From Curtobacterium sp. A7_M15 (lineage in GTDB: Bacteria; Actinomycetota; Actinomycetes; Actinomycetales; Microbacteriaceae), in the NCBI RefSeq assembly GCF_030705415.1, contig NZ_JAUZED010000028.1, forward strand, positions 1 through 35,540: a DNA stretch of 35,540 bases, in the 5' to 3' direction. The number at the start of each line of letters is the position of its first letter. Within the stretch, counting starts at the first letter, position 1. Made by a program: the position numbers and the translations under genes. This document shows, piece by piece, positions 15,214 through 25,444 of this stretch. Under the pieces are notes generated by a model. It had not been told where the DNA came from and made no database searches. It saw nothing but the letters and a program-made list of their open reading frames with translations.

Positions 15214-15477
15214 TCAGGACGCCAGCGCGGCCTGCCGCGCCACGATCGTGACCGTGTCGTGCTCGACCGACAGGAAGCCGTCCTCGGCGTCCGCCGCCAC
15301 CGTCGAGCCGTCGGCTCGGGTGATGCGGACCTGTCCCTGCGCGAGGGTCGCGAGCAGCGGCTCGTGTCCCGCGAGGATACCGATCTGGCCCTCCGTCGTG
15401 CGAGCGACGACCATGGTGGCGTCGCCCGACCAGACCTCGCGGTCGGCCGAGACGACGCTCACGGTGAGTGCCGCCAT
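15214..15477 (-). CDS. atpC: ATP synthase F1 epsilon subunit, short form
   Basis: This 87-residue protein starts at ATG 15477, one base after the atpD stop. It contains the beta-sandwich domain that contacts gamma and the c-ring, including the family motif GQIGILAGHEPLLATL near residues 30-45. It ends right after the last beta strand (VTIVARQAALAS). Most epsilon subunits have about 130 residues and a C-terminal helical hairpin that can inhibit ATP hydrolysis; that domain is missing here. It is the last ATP synthase gene of the operon and is followed closely by yaaA. The central stalk function should be intact, but the helical inhibition mechanism cannot operate. Confidence 0.95.
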   Translation of the reverse strand: MAALTVSVVSADREVWSGDATMVVARTTEGQIGILAGHEPLLATLAQGQVRITRADGSTVAADAEDGFLSVEHDTVTIVARQAALAS

Positions 15478-15478
15478 G

Positions 15479-17883
<2,405 letters not shown>

Positions 17884-19512
17884 CTAGCGACGACCCTTGA
17901 CGATCTGCTCCTGGTCGACGTCCTCGGACGACGCGGACTCGAACTGCTCCGAGCCGAGCGTCTTGCCGTCGCTCGTCTGGAAGCCCTTCGTGAAGGCATC
18001 GATCTCGCGGTCCATCGCGGCGACGGTCTCGTCGCTGAGCTGGTTGGTCTCGCGCAGGGTGGTGAGGACGTCCGAGTTGCGACGGAGGTGCTCGAGCAGC
18101 TCCGACTCGAAGCGGAGCACGTCCGACACCGGGACCTCGTCGAGCTTGCCGTTCGTGCCGGCCCAGATCGAGACGACCTGCTCCTCGACCGGGTACGGCG
18201 AGTACTGCGGCTGCTTGAGGAGCTCGGTCAGGCGTGCACCACGGTCGAGCTGACGACGCGACGCCTGGTCGAGGTCGGACGCGAACATCGCGAACGCCTC
18301 GAGCGAGCGGTACTGCGCGAGCTCGAGCTTGAGCGTGCCGGAGACCTTCTTGATCGACTTGACCTGTGCGTCACCGCCGACTCGCGACACCGAGATGCCC
18401 ACGTCGACCGCCGGACGCTGGTTCGCGTTGAAGAGGTCGGACTGCAGGAAGATCTGGCCGTCGGTGATCGAGATCACGTTGGTCGGGATGTACGCCGAGA
18501 CGTCGTTCGCCTTGGTCTCGATGATCGGGAGACCCGTCATCGAGCCGGCGCCCAGGTCGTCCGACAGCTTCGCGCAACGCTCCAGCAGACGGGAGTGCAG
18601 GTAGAAGACGTCGCCCGGGTAGGCCTCGCGGCCCGGCGGACGGCGGAGGAGGAGGGACACGGCGCGGTAGGCCTCGGCCTGCTTCGACAGGTCGTCGAAG
18701 ATGATCAGGACGTGCTTGCCGCCGTACATCCAGTGCTGGCCGATGGCCGAACCGGTGTAGGGGGCGAGGTACTTGAAGCCGGCCGGGTCGGAGGCGGGAG
18801 CAGCGACGATGGTGGTGTACTCCATCGCACCGGCGTCCTCCAGCGCACCCTTGACGGAGGCGATCGTGGAGCCCTTCTGACCGATCGCGACGTAGATGCA
18901 GCGGACCTGCTTGTCGACGTCGCCGGACTCCCAGTTGGCCTTCTGGTTGATGATCGTGTCGATCGCGATGGCCGTCTTGCCGGTCTGGCGGTCGCCGATG
19001 ATCAGCTGACGCTGACCGCGGCCGACGGGGATCATCGCGTCGATGGCCTTGATGCCGGTCTGGAGCGGCTCGTGGACCGACTTGCGGGACATGACGCCCG
19101 GAGCCTGGAGCTCGAGGGCGCGACGGCCCTCGGCGGCGATCTCGCCGAGACCGTCGATCGGGTTGCCGAGCGGGTCGACCACGCGGCCGAGGAAGCCGTC
19201 GCCGACCGGGGCGGAGAGGACCTCGCCGGTGCGGGTGACCTCCATGCCCTCTTCGATGCCGTCGAACTCGCCGAGCACGATGGCGCCGATCTCGTCCTCG
19301 TCGAGGTTCTGCGCGAGGCCGAGCGTGCCGTCCGAGAAGCGGATGAGCTCGTTGGCCATGACGCCGGGGAGGCCCTCGACGTGCGCGATGCCGTCGCCGG
19401 CGTCGGTGACGTGCCCGACCTCGGCCGTGGAGGCCTTCGTCGGCTCGTAGTTCGAGACGAAGTCCTTCAGGGCATCACGGATCTCATCGGGGCTGATGGT
19501 GATGTCTGCCAT
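17884..19512 (-). CDS. atpA: ATP synthase F1 alpha subunit
   Basis: This 542-residue subunit carries the non-catalytic nucleotide site. The P-loop GDRQTGKT is at 173-180, and the alpha-specific segments [16 protein letters not shown] and [21 protein letters not shown] follow. The C-terminus is extended and acidic/basic ([13 protein letters not shown]), as often in actinobacteria. The ATG at 19512 is preceded by AAGGAAAA. It lies 107 bases after atpH and directly abuts atpG. Function: forms the alpha3beta3 hexamer of F1 with AtpD. Confidence 0.99.
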   Translation of the reverse strand: MADITISPDEIRDALKDFVSNYEPTKASTAEVGHVTDAGDGIAHVEGLPGVMANELIRFSDGTLGLAQNLDEDEIGAIVLGEFDGIEEGMEVTRTGEVLSAPVGDGFLGRVVDPLGNPIDGLGEIAAEGRRALELQAPGVMSRKSVHEPLQTGIKAIDAMIPVGRGQRQLIIGDRQTGKTAIAIDTIINQKANWESGDVDKQVRCIYVAIGQKGSTIASVKGALEDAGAMEYTTIVAAPASDPAGFKYLAPYTGSAIGQHWMYGGKHVLIIFDDLSKQAEAYRAVSLLLRRPPGREAYPGDVFYLHSRLLERCAKLSDDLGAGSMTGLPIIETKANDVSAYIPTNVISITDGQIFLQSDLFNANQRPAVDVGISVSRVGGDAQVKSIKKVSGTLKLELAQYRSLEAFAMFASDLDQASRRQLDRGARLTELLKQPQYSPYPVEEQVVSIWAGTNGKLDEVPVSDVLRFESELLEHLRRNSDVLTTLRETNQLSDETVAAMDREIDAFTKGFQTSDGKTLGSEQFESASSEDVDQEQIVKGRR

Positions 19513-19533
19513 GGGATTTTCCTTGTTGGTTTC

Positions 19534-19551
19534 CGGGGCCCTTCGGCTCCG
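19534..19551 (-). other. Small hairpin in the atpH-atpA gap
   Basis: GGGGCC and GGCTCC can pair (one G-U) around a CTTC loop, with a flanking C-G pair. It lies about 22 bases before the atpA start. It could be a processing or stability element that adjusts subunit stoichiometry. No U-tract follows, so a strong terminator is unlikely. The 107-base gap holds nothing else I can name. Confidence 0.3.
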
Positions 19552-19619
19552 AGAGGGTGACGCTGCCTGACTGGGCAGTTCCCGTTGTGGACTTGGGAGG
19601 AGCGGCTTCGACGGTACGC

Positions 19620-20414
19620 CTAGCCGGCGAGCTGGAGCCGGAGCTCCGAGAGCCGCGTGGAGACGGTGCCGTCGATGACGTCGCCGCCGATCTGCACCCG
19701 GACCCCGCCGACGACCGAGGGGTCGACGACCTGGTTGATGCTGATGTCCTTGCCGTACCGCTGACCGAGGCCGCGGGCCACGCGTGCGGACTGCCCGGCG
19801 TCGAGCGGCACCGCGGTGATGACCGTGGCGACGAGCTTGTCCGCCTGGTCGGCCACGATCCGGCTCGCCTCGCGCACCAGCTCGCCGATCCGACGGCCCC
19901 GCGGCTGCTGCACGAGCGCCGAGAGGATCGTCACGGTCTGCTGCGACGCCTTCGGGCCGAGCAGCCGCTCCACGAGCGCGCCCTTCTCGACCGGGCTGCC
20001 GAGCTTGGTGCCGAGCGCCAGCTCGAGGTCGGCGTCCGAGCGGACGGCGGTCTCGAAGGCGAACAGCTCCGACTCGATCGAGGTCTCGGGCCCCACGGTG
20101 GCGGCGACGGCACGGATGCCCGCGTCCTCGATGCCCGCGAGGAGGTCCTCCTGCGAGGACCAGCGGGAGCCGGCCACCGCGGTCAGGACCGCACGCGTCG
20201 CGTCCGACTGACCGGCGAAGACGCGGTCGAGGACGACCTTCTTGCCGGCCGGATCGGCCGTCGGGTCGGACAGCAGACCGAGCAGCTGCGGCGCACCGGC
20301 GATCGCACGCCCGGAGGCGAGGATCTCGGCACCCGTGGCCAGGTCGGCGGTGCTGCCGAGGTCGGCGAGCACCGCCCTCGTGGACGCGAGTGCTTCCCTG
20401 GTGGCGCTGCGCAT
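19620..20414 (-). CDS. atpH: ATP synthase F1 delta subunit
   Basis: This 264-residue subunit joins the top of F1 to the peripheral stalk. It starts at ATG 20414, two bases after the atpF stop, with GGGGAG in the atpF end as ribosome site. The N-terminal helical bundle (about 1-110) and the conserved C-terminal strand/helix ([35 protein letters not shown] type, near 225-260) are clear. It is longer than the ~180 residues of E. coli delta, which is usual for actinobacteria. In M. tuberculosis delta is fused to a second b-type subunit; here it stands alone. Confidence 0.97.
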   Translation of the reverse strand: MRSATREALASTRAVLADLGSTADLATGAEILASGRAIAGAPQLLGLLSDPTADPAGKKVVLDRVFAGQSDATRAVLTAVAGSRWSSQEDLLAGIEDAGIRAVAATVGPETSIESELFAFETAVRSDADLELALGTKLGSPVEKGALVERLLGPKASQQTVTILSALVQQPRGRRIGELVREASRIVADQADKLVATVITAVPLDAGQSARVARGLGQRYGKDISINQVVDPSVVGGVRVQIGGDVIDGTVSTRLSELRLQLAG

Positions 20415-20416
20415 GC

Positions 20417-20962
20417 TCAGCGCTCCCCGGCCTTGGACGCCTCGAGGTCCGCGAGGAAGCGGTCCACGACGGCGTTCGACTTCGCGTCGTCCTTGAGGGA
20501 CTCCCCGATCACACCGGACGCGAGGTCCAGAGCGAGCGAGCCGACCTCGGTACGGAGCGACTGGAGAGCGCTCTGACGCTCGGCCTCGATCTGGGCCTGT
20601 GCGTTGGCGGTGATGCGTGCTGCATCGGCCTGCGCCTGCTCGCGGAGCTCGTTGCCGATGGCGTTCGCGTCGGCACGGGCCTGCTCACGGATGCGCGATG
20701 CCTCGGCACGAGCCTCCGCCAGCTGCTTGTTGTACTCGTCGAGCGCGGCAGCGGCCTGCTCCTGAGCAGCCTCCGCCTTCTTGATGCCACCCTCGATGGC
20801 CTCGGTGCGCTCGTCGAGCATCTTGGTGATCCGCGGGATGATGACCCGCCAGAAGACCAGCAGGATGACGACGAACGCCACCGCGGACCACACGATGTCG
20901 TACAGCGGCGGTACGAGGGGATTGTGCGTCTCCTCGGCCGCGATGATGAGTGCGTTCTGCAT
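20417..20962 (-). CDS. atpF: ATP synthase Fo b subunit
   Basis: This 181-residue peripheral stalk subunit has one N-terminal membrane span ([20 protein letters not shown], about residues 25-45), preceded by a short outside segment. A long, charged helical coiled coil rich in Ala, Glu, Gln and Arg covers about 50-150, and the delta-contacting end follows. The ATG at 20962 follows the atpE stop by nine bases, with a weak TAAGG ribosome site. Function: forms the stator dimer that holds alpha3beta3 against rotation. Confidence 0.97.
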   Translation of the reverse strand: MQNALIIAAEETHNPLVPPLYDIVWSAVAFVVILLVFWRVIIPRITKMLDERTEAIEGGIKKAEAAQEQAAAALDEYNKQLAEARAEASRIREQARADANAIGNELREQAQADAARITANAQAQIEAERQSALQSLRTEVGSLALDLASGVIGESLKDDAKSNAVVDRFLADLEASKAGER

Positions 20963-20971
20963 CGAGAGGCC

Positions 20972-21262
<291 letters not shown>

Positions 21263-21274
21263 TCAGGTCGTTGG

Positions 21275-22108
21275 TCAGTGCTCGTCAGCCAGCGCGAGCT
21301 GGATGTACACCGCGGTCAGCAGCATGAAGACGTACGCCTGCAGCAGCGCGACCAGGATCTCGAAGAAGCTGAACGCGATGCCGAACGCGAGCGTCCCGAC
21401 TCCGAACGCCTTGAAACCGAGCGAGGCGTCGAAGAAGAAGAACTGCGTGGCAGCGAAGAAGAGGACGAGCAGCAGGTGACCGACGACCATGTTCATCAGG
21501 AGTCGCAGGGTCAGCGTCACCGGACGGAGTACGAAGGTCGAGACGAGCTCGATCGGCGTCACGATGATGTACAGGTACCAGGGCACCCCGGGCGGGAACA
21601 GCGCGTTCCGGAGGAAGGTGCCCGGGTGCTTGCGAAGACCCGCGTAGATGAACGCGACGTAGGCGACGATCGCGAGGATCATCGGGTAGGCGATGCGGCT
21701 GGTGCCCTGCAGGTTGAGCCCCGGGATCAGACCCGTGAGGTTCAGGAACAGCACGGAGAAGAAGATCGTGGCCAGCAGCGGGAGGAACCGCTTGCCGTCC
21801 TTCTCGCCCAGGTTGTCGAAGGTGTTCCGGCGGACGACGTCGAACGCGTACTCGATGAGCGCCTGGCCGCGGCCGGGGACGAGCTTGAGCGAACGGGTCC
21901 CGATGATGCCGATCAGCAGCAGGACCGCGACGGCGATGAACCGGATGATGACGAGTCGGTCGATCTCGAAGGGCGTCCCGGCGAAGAAGATCGCATCCGG
22001 GAAGAACTCGTTGATCGACGGACCATGGAACTCGGCGGCCTTGCTGCTCCCCGCCGCGACGGTGTTACCCGCAGCGGTGAGGGACAGGGGAAGAGCGTGG
22101 GATAGCAG
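21275..22108 (-). CDS. atpB: ATP synthase Fo a subunit, probable CTG start
   Basis: Subunit a forms the two proton half-channels. The family motifs PSINEFFPDAIFF, NLTGLIPG, TPIELVSTF and LTLRLLMNMVVGH with the essential Arg (residue 202 in this numbering) are present, with five to six membrane helices. The start is ambiguous. A near-perfect AGGAG six bases before CTG 22108 supports a CTG start and 277 residues. In-frame GTG codons at 22144 and 22135 are possible but have no clear ribosome site. It is the first structural gene of the ATP synthase operon after an AtpI-like gene. Confidence 0.95.
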   Translation of the reverse strand: MLSHALPLSLTAAGNTVAAGSSKAAEFHGPSINEFFPDAIFFAGTPFEIDRLVIIRFIAVAVLLLIGIIGTRSLKLVPGRGQALIEYAFDVVRRNTFDNLGEKDGKRFLPLLATIFFSVLFLNLTGLIPGLNLQGTSRIAYPMILAIVAYVAFIYAGLRKHPGTFLRNALFPPGVPWYLYIIVTPIELVSTFVLRPVTLTLRLLMNMVVGHLLLVLFFAATQFFFFDASLGFKAFGVGTLAFGIAFSFFEILVALLQAYVFMLLTAVYIQLALADEH

Positions 22109-22119
22109 CGCTGTCTCCT
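22106..22119 (-). promoter_or_regulatory. Ribosome binding site and candidate CTG start of atpB
   Basis: On the minus strand AGGAG (22119-22115) is followed by six bases and CTG (22108-22106). The spacing is ideal, and no ATG or GTG lies within reach of this site in the atpB frame. Confidence 0.55.
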
Positions 22120-22178
22120 GTGTCGGCGCGCGCACGCATGGCACGCGATGGTGGACGTTGTGGAGGCTCGCCCGCTCC

Positions 22179-22231
22179 GAGCAATGCTCCGGACGCGGAC
22201 TCCGAGAAGCCTATCAGGTGCGAGAGGCTTC
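22179..22231 (-). promoter_or_regulatory. atpB leader with two inverted repeats and a possible -10
   Basis: A 7-bp inverted repeat GAAGCCT/AGGCTTC (22206-22212 and 22225-22231) encloses a 12-base loop. A second small palindrome GAGCAATGCTC lies at 22179-22189. The minus strand also reads TAGGCT within the first hairpin, which fits a loose TAnnnT -10 pattern. The gap between atpI and atpB may thus hold an internal promoter or an RNA control element for the ATP synthase genes. Confidence 0.4.
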
Positions 22232-22239
22232 CCGGGCTC

Positions 22240-22719
22240 TCAGTCCCGCGTGGGCGGATTCTCAGACTGCGCCGCATCCCCGGGGAGCGCGACGCCGATC
22301 GGGATCCGGGCCCTGGCGACCGCGACGACGTCGATGACCAGGGAGCCGACGACCCCGACGATGATGACGATCGCGAGGACGGGGAAGTCGACCCAGGCCC
22401 GGTCGCGCAGCAGCAGGAGCACGACCAGGAAGAGCACGAACTTCAGGATCCAGGTCCCCATCACGATGCCGAAGAAGGCGCCCGAGATCATCTGCCCCTT
22501 CGAGACGCGCAACGCGACGAGCACCGACAGCGCGGTGAGCCCGAGGAACACCACGCTCAGCACGGCACCGAGCAGCCCGGCCACGAGCCCGGGCGTCCCG
22601 GCGACGAGCAGACCGACGACTCCCCCGAGGACGGCGAGGGCCACGGCGAGCAGCCCGGCCCAGACGAGGATGCGGCGGAACACCGGCCGGACGTGGTCGA
22701 GCGCGTTCGGTGCGGTCAC
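22240..22719 (-). CDS. atpI: AtpI-like membrane protein
   Basis: This is a 159-residue protein with four predicted membrane helices (about 20-45, 48-75, 85-115, 122-145). GTG 22719 overlaps the wecA stop by four bases (GTGA). The size, topology and position between wecA and atpB match the M. tuberculosis gene Rv1303 and the AtpI group, thought to help assemble the c-ring. Sequence similarity to E. coli AtpI cannot be judged by eye, so the name rests mainly on context. The C-terminus (PGDAAQSENPPTRD) is soluble and polar. Confidence 0.8.
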   Translation of the reverse strand: MTAPNALDHVRPVFRRILVWAGLLAVALAVLGGVVGLLVAGTPGLVAGLLGAVLSVVFLGLTALSVLVALRVSKGQMISGAFFGIVMGTWILKFVLFLVVLLLLRDRAWVDFPVLAIVIIVGVVGSLVIDVVAVARARIPIGVALPGDAAQSENPPTRD

Positions 22720-23942
22720 GAGTTGTCTCCTGGGATCGAGCGGTCGTTGGCGGCCCGGTCGAGCGGGTCGAGGCTGGCGTCCACCACGGCGGTCGACCGG
22801 GTGGCGACCTGTGCGGCGAACTCGGCGCGCTTGCGACCGAGCGGGGCGAAGGTGGCCACGGCGCAGACGATGAACCCGACCGCGACGAAGACGACCACCC
22901 AGTACCAGTCCACGAAGAGGAACAGCAGGCAGCCGATCGCCACGGTGGCCGTCCACGCGTAGAAGATGAGCACGGCGTGGAAGTGCGAGTGCCCCATGTC
23001 GAGCAGGCGGTGGTGCAGGTGCTTCCGGTCGGCCGAGAACGGCGACTTGCCGGCACTGAGCCGGCGCGTGACCGCGAGGCCGAAGTCGAGGATCGGCACG
23101 ATGAGGATCGCGAACGGCAGCAGGATCGGGATGAACGCCGGCAACAGCGCCTGACGGGTCTGCACCGCGGCGGGGTCGATGTTGCCCGTCACGCTCACCG
23201 CACTGGTCGCCATGAGGAAGCCGACGAGCAGCGCGCCCGCGTCACCCATGAACAGCTTCGCGGGGTGCCAGTTGAGGATGAGGAAGCCGAAGCACGCGCC
23301 GACGAGCACCGCGGTGAGCAGCGACGGCAGGTTGAAGAAGAACTCCGTCTGCACGACCACGCGGTTGATGAAGAACGTGTAGAGGAAGAACACGCCGCCG
23401 GCGATGATCGCCACGCCCGCGACGAGGCCGTCGAGCCCGTCGATGAAGTTCACCGCGTTCATGACCAGCACGACCGCCAAAACCGTGAAGATCAGGCTCA
23501 TGTACGACGAGCCGACACCGAGCGTGTTGCCGATCGGCAGCGAGACGATCGCCACGCCCTGCCACGCGAGGATCCCCGCGGCGATGATCTGCCCGGCGAG
23601 CTTCGTCATCCAGTCGAGGTCCCAGATGTCGTCGGCGACACCGAGGACCACGATGATGGTCGCTCCCGCGAGCACCGCCAGCACACGACCCGGTTCGGAG
23701 AACACCAGCCGGAAGTAGTCGGTGCCCGCGATCGACGGGAAGAGGAACCACGCCGCGAGCAGCGACACGATGACGCCGATGTACATCGCGATGCCGCCGA
23801 GCCGGGGCGTCGGCGTGCGGTGCACGTCCCGCTCGCGGACCTTCGGGTACCACTTGTACTTCAGCCCCAGCTTCCAGACGACCCAGCTGACGCAGAAGCT
23901 CACCACGGCCGCGATGGCCCCGGCGAGCAGGTAGTACTTCAT
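22716..23942 (-). CDS. wecA: WecA/TagO-type undecaprenyl-phosphate sugar-1-phosphate transferase
   Basis: This 408-residue integral membrane enzyme transfers a sugar-1-phosphate, in mycobacteria GlcNAc-1-P, from the UDP-sugar to the lipid carrier and so starts a cell-wall glycan. About eleven hydrophobic segments are visible. Family motifs are present: HRTPTPRLGG near the start, GVADDIWDLDW, NAVNFIDGLDGL with the catalytic Asp pair, FMGDAGALLVGF, and KHLHHRLLDMGHSH. A polar tail of about 45 residues follows the last helix. ATG 23942 overlaps the upstream stop as ATGA. The gene order sua5-wecA-atpI is as in mycobacteria. Confidence 0.93.
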   Translation of the reverse strand: MKYYLLAGAIAAVVSFCVSWVVWKLGLKYKWYPKVRERDVHRTPTPRLGGIAMYIGVIVSLLAAWFLFPSIAGTDYFRLVFSEPGRVLAVLAGATIIVVLGVADDIWDLDWMTKLAGQIIAAGILAWQGVAIVSLPIGNTLGVGSSYMSLIFTVLAVVLVMNAVNFIDGLDGLVAGVAIIAGGVFFLYTFFINRVVVQTEFFFNLPSLLTAVLVGACFGFLILNWHPAKLFMGDAGALLVGFLMATSAVSVTGNIDPAAVQTRQALLPAFIPILLPFAILIVPILDFGLAVTRRLSAGKSPFSADRKHLHHRLLDMGHSHFHAVLIFYAWTATVAIGCLLFLFVDWYWVVVFVAVGFIVCAVATFAPLGRKRAEFAAQVATRSTAVVDASLDPLDRAANDRSIPGDNS

Positions 23943-24613
23943 CCGACGAGGTCGGCTCCGACGACCCTGGTGATCTCCTCGTCCGGGATCACACCGTGGC
24001 GGACGATGCGGAGCTTCCCACCGTCGGAGAGCCCCGTGGCGTCGACGATCGTCGAGCCGGTCGACTCCGCGAAGCCCTCGTGCGGCTCGAGCGCGCCCCC
24101 GTCGAGGTACACCGCGACACTGTCGCCGAGCATGGCCTCGGCCTGGTCCGCGTCCATCGCGGCCGGGTCCCCCGTCGTGTTCGCCGAGGACACCGCGAGC
24201 GGCCCGACCTCTTGCAGGAGTTCGAGGGCGATCCGCGAGTCCGGCATCCGGAGCGCCACGGTGCCGCGCGTCTCGCCGAGGTCCCAGTCGAGGGACGGCT
24301 GCGCACGGAGGATCACCGTGAGGCCGCCGGGCCAGAACTCGTCGACGAGGTCGCGCACCTGCTGCGGGATGTCGCTCGCGAGCGCGTCCATGGTCGGCGG
24401 GCCGGGGATGAGCACCGGCGGCGGCGACTGCCGGGTGCGCCCCTTCGCGTCGAGCAGCCGCTGGACGGCGGCCTGGCTGAAGGCGTCCGCGGCCACGCCG
24501 TAGACGGTGTCGGTGGGGACCACGACGAGCTCTCCGCGCCCGAGTGCGGCACGTGCGAGCCGCATCCCGGTCAGGAGCCCGTCGGAGTCGGTGCAGTCGT
24601 ATCGGGATGCCAT
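23939..24613 (-). CDS. tsaC: L-threonylcarbamoyladenylate synthase (TsaC/Sua5 family)
   Basis: The enzyme makes threonylcarbamoyl-AMP from threonine, bicarbonate and ATP for t6A37 of ANN-decoding tRNAs. The 224-residue protein has the family motifs PTDTVYGVAADAF, KGRTRQSPPPVLI and SSANTTGDP. It lacks the extra C-terminal SUA5 domain, so it is the short TsaC type. ATG 24613 has no clear ribosome site; a TATCAT element nine bases upstream suggests a leaderless or nearly leaderless transcript. It shares a 25-base divergent start region with the HAD gene and is coupled to wecA by ATGA. Confidence 0.94.
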   Translation of the reverse strand: MASRYDCTDSDGLLTGMRLARAALGRGELVVVPTDTVYGVAADAFSQAAVQRLLDAKGRTRQSPPPVLIPGPPTMDALASDIPQQVRDLVDEFWPGGLTVILRAQPSLDWDLGETRGTVALRMPDSRIALELLQEVGPLAVSSANTTGDPAAMDADQAEAMLGDSVAVYLDGGALEPHEGFAESTGSTIVDATGLSDGGKLRIVRHGVIPDEEITRVVGADLVG

Positions 24614-24638
24614 GACTCGACGATGATAGTGCGACACA
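24614..24638. promoter_or_regulatory. Overlapping divergent promoters between tsaC and the HAD gene
   Basis: Only 25 bases separate two start codons on opposite strands. On the minus strand TATCAT (24628-24623) is nine bases before the tsaC ATG. On the plus strand GATAGT (24625-24630) is eight bases before the HAD ATG. The two -10-like hexamers overlap by four bases. No ribosome site fits in the gap for either gene. Confidence 0.5.
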
Positions 24639-25298
24639 ATGGGTGGCATCGTGAACGAGTCCCCCGCGCCCCGCCTCCTGTTCCTCTTCGACATGGACGA
24701 GGTCCTCGTCCGGTACGACTGGCAGGTGCGGATGGCCGCACTCGCCGAGTTCACCGGGCACGAGTTCCAGGAGCTCCGGCGCCGGTGGTGGGACTGCGGC
24801 AACGAGCAGCGCGCCGAGGCCGGCGGGTACGCCGACGGCGACGAGTACCTCGCCGCGTTCGCCGAGGCCATGGGCTGCGACGTCCCCGAGACCGAGTGGG
24901 CGCGGATCCGCGGCGCCGCCATGACCGAGCTGCCCGAGCGGATCGAGGCGGTGCGCGTCGCGAGCGAGCACGGCCGCGTCGGCCTCCTGACGAACAACGG
25001 ACCGCTCGCCGGCCGGTGGATCCACCGCTGGGCGCCGTCGCTCGCGCCGGTCTTCGGCGAGCACCTGGACACGACGAGCAACTTCGGGGCACGCAAGCCC
25101 GAGCCCGAGGTCTACCTCCGCGCGCTCGAGCACCACGGCGTCCCCGCCGAGCGCACGTTCTTCGCCGACGACATGCCGATCAACGTCGAGGGTGCCCGCA
25201 GCGTCGGCATCCACGCGGTCCTCGTCGAGGAGCACACCGACCTGCGCGAAGCCGTCCTCGCCTTCGTCGCGGAACAGCACGAGGCCGCCGTCGCCTGA
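24639..25298 (+). CDS. HAD-superfamily hydrolase (subfamily IA phosphatase-like)
   Basis: This is the only plus-strand gene. The 219-residue protein has the four HAD motifs: FDMDEVL (nucleophile Asp18, general acid Asp20), LLTNNG, the Lys of ARKPEPEVY, and FADDMPINVEGA. A helical cap lies between motifs I and II. The substrate is unknown; a small phosphorylated metabolite is likely. ATG 24639 is chosen; GTG 24651 after GGGTGG is a real alternative. It interrupts an otherwise conserved minus-strand gene row between tsaC and prmC, so it was probably inserted in this lineage. Base composition matches the neighbours. Confidence 0.9.
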   Translation: MGGIVNESPAPRLLFLFDMDEVLVRYDWQVRMAALAEFTGHEFQELRRRWWDCGNEQRAEAGGYADGDEYLAAFAEAMGCDVPETEWARIRGAAMTELPERIEAVRVASEHGRVGLLTNNGPLAGRWIHRWAPSLAPVFGEHLDTTSNFGARKPEPEVYLRALEHHGVPAERTFFADDMPINVEGARSVGIHAVLVEEHTDLREAVLAFVAEQHEAAVA

Positions 25299-25386
25299 TC
25301 CTTCCCATCACGCGTGCGGTAGGAAGCGCGATCGCGCGTACCCGGTGGGAAGGAACGGGCAAGGACGCGCGGAACGACCGGGTACG
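25299..25386. repeat. Nested inverted repeats between convergent HAD and prmC genes
   Basis: Directly after the HAD stop there are a perfect 9-bp inverted repeat TCCTTCCCA/TGGGAAGGA (25299-25307, 25346-25354), a 12-base palindrome GCGCGATCGCGC (25326-25337), and a perfect 10-bp inverted repeat CGTACCCGGT/ACCGGGTACG (25337-25346, 25377-25386). The two long stems share one base, so they exclude or stack on each other. GGAACGGGCA is also repeated directly (25352, 25390). It may be a two-way terminator or a structured RNA. Confidence 0.6.
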
Positions 25387-25418
25387 CCCGGAACGGGCAG
25401 GTACGCGGGGCGCGCATG

Positions 25419-25432
25419 GCCCAGGAGGCGCG
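25419..25432 (+). repeat. Dispersed motif GCCCAGGAGGCGCG, copy in HAD/prmC gap
   Basis: This exact 14-mer lies in the convergent gap and runs into a GCGGG/CCCGC hairpin (25430-25444) just after the prmC stop. The hairpin may end prmC transcription. Confidence 0.6.
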
Positions 25433-25444
25433 GGTCGAGCCCGC

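Noticed and set aside
22716-25280. An 854-codon minus-strand frame that would extend wecA through tsaC
   Set aside because: The part upstream of 23942 is tsaC read out of frame and the antisense of the HAD gene. The wecA start with ATGA overlap explains the real gene.
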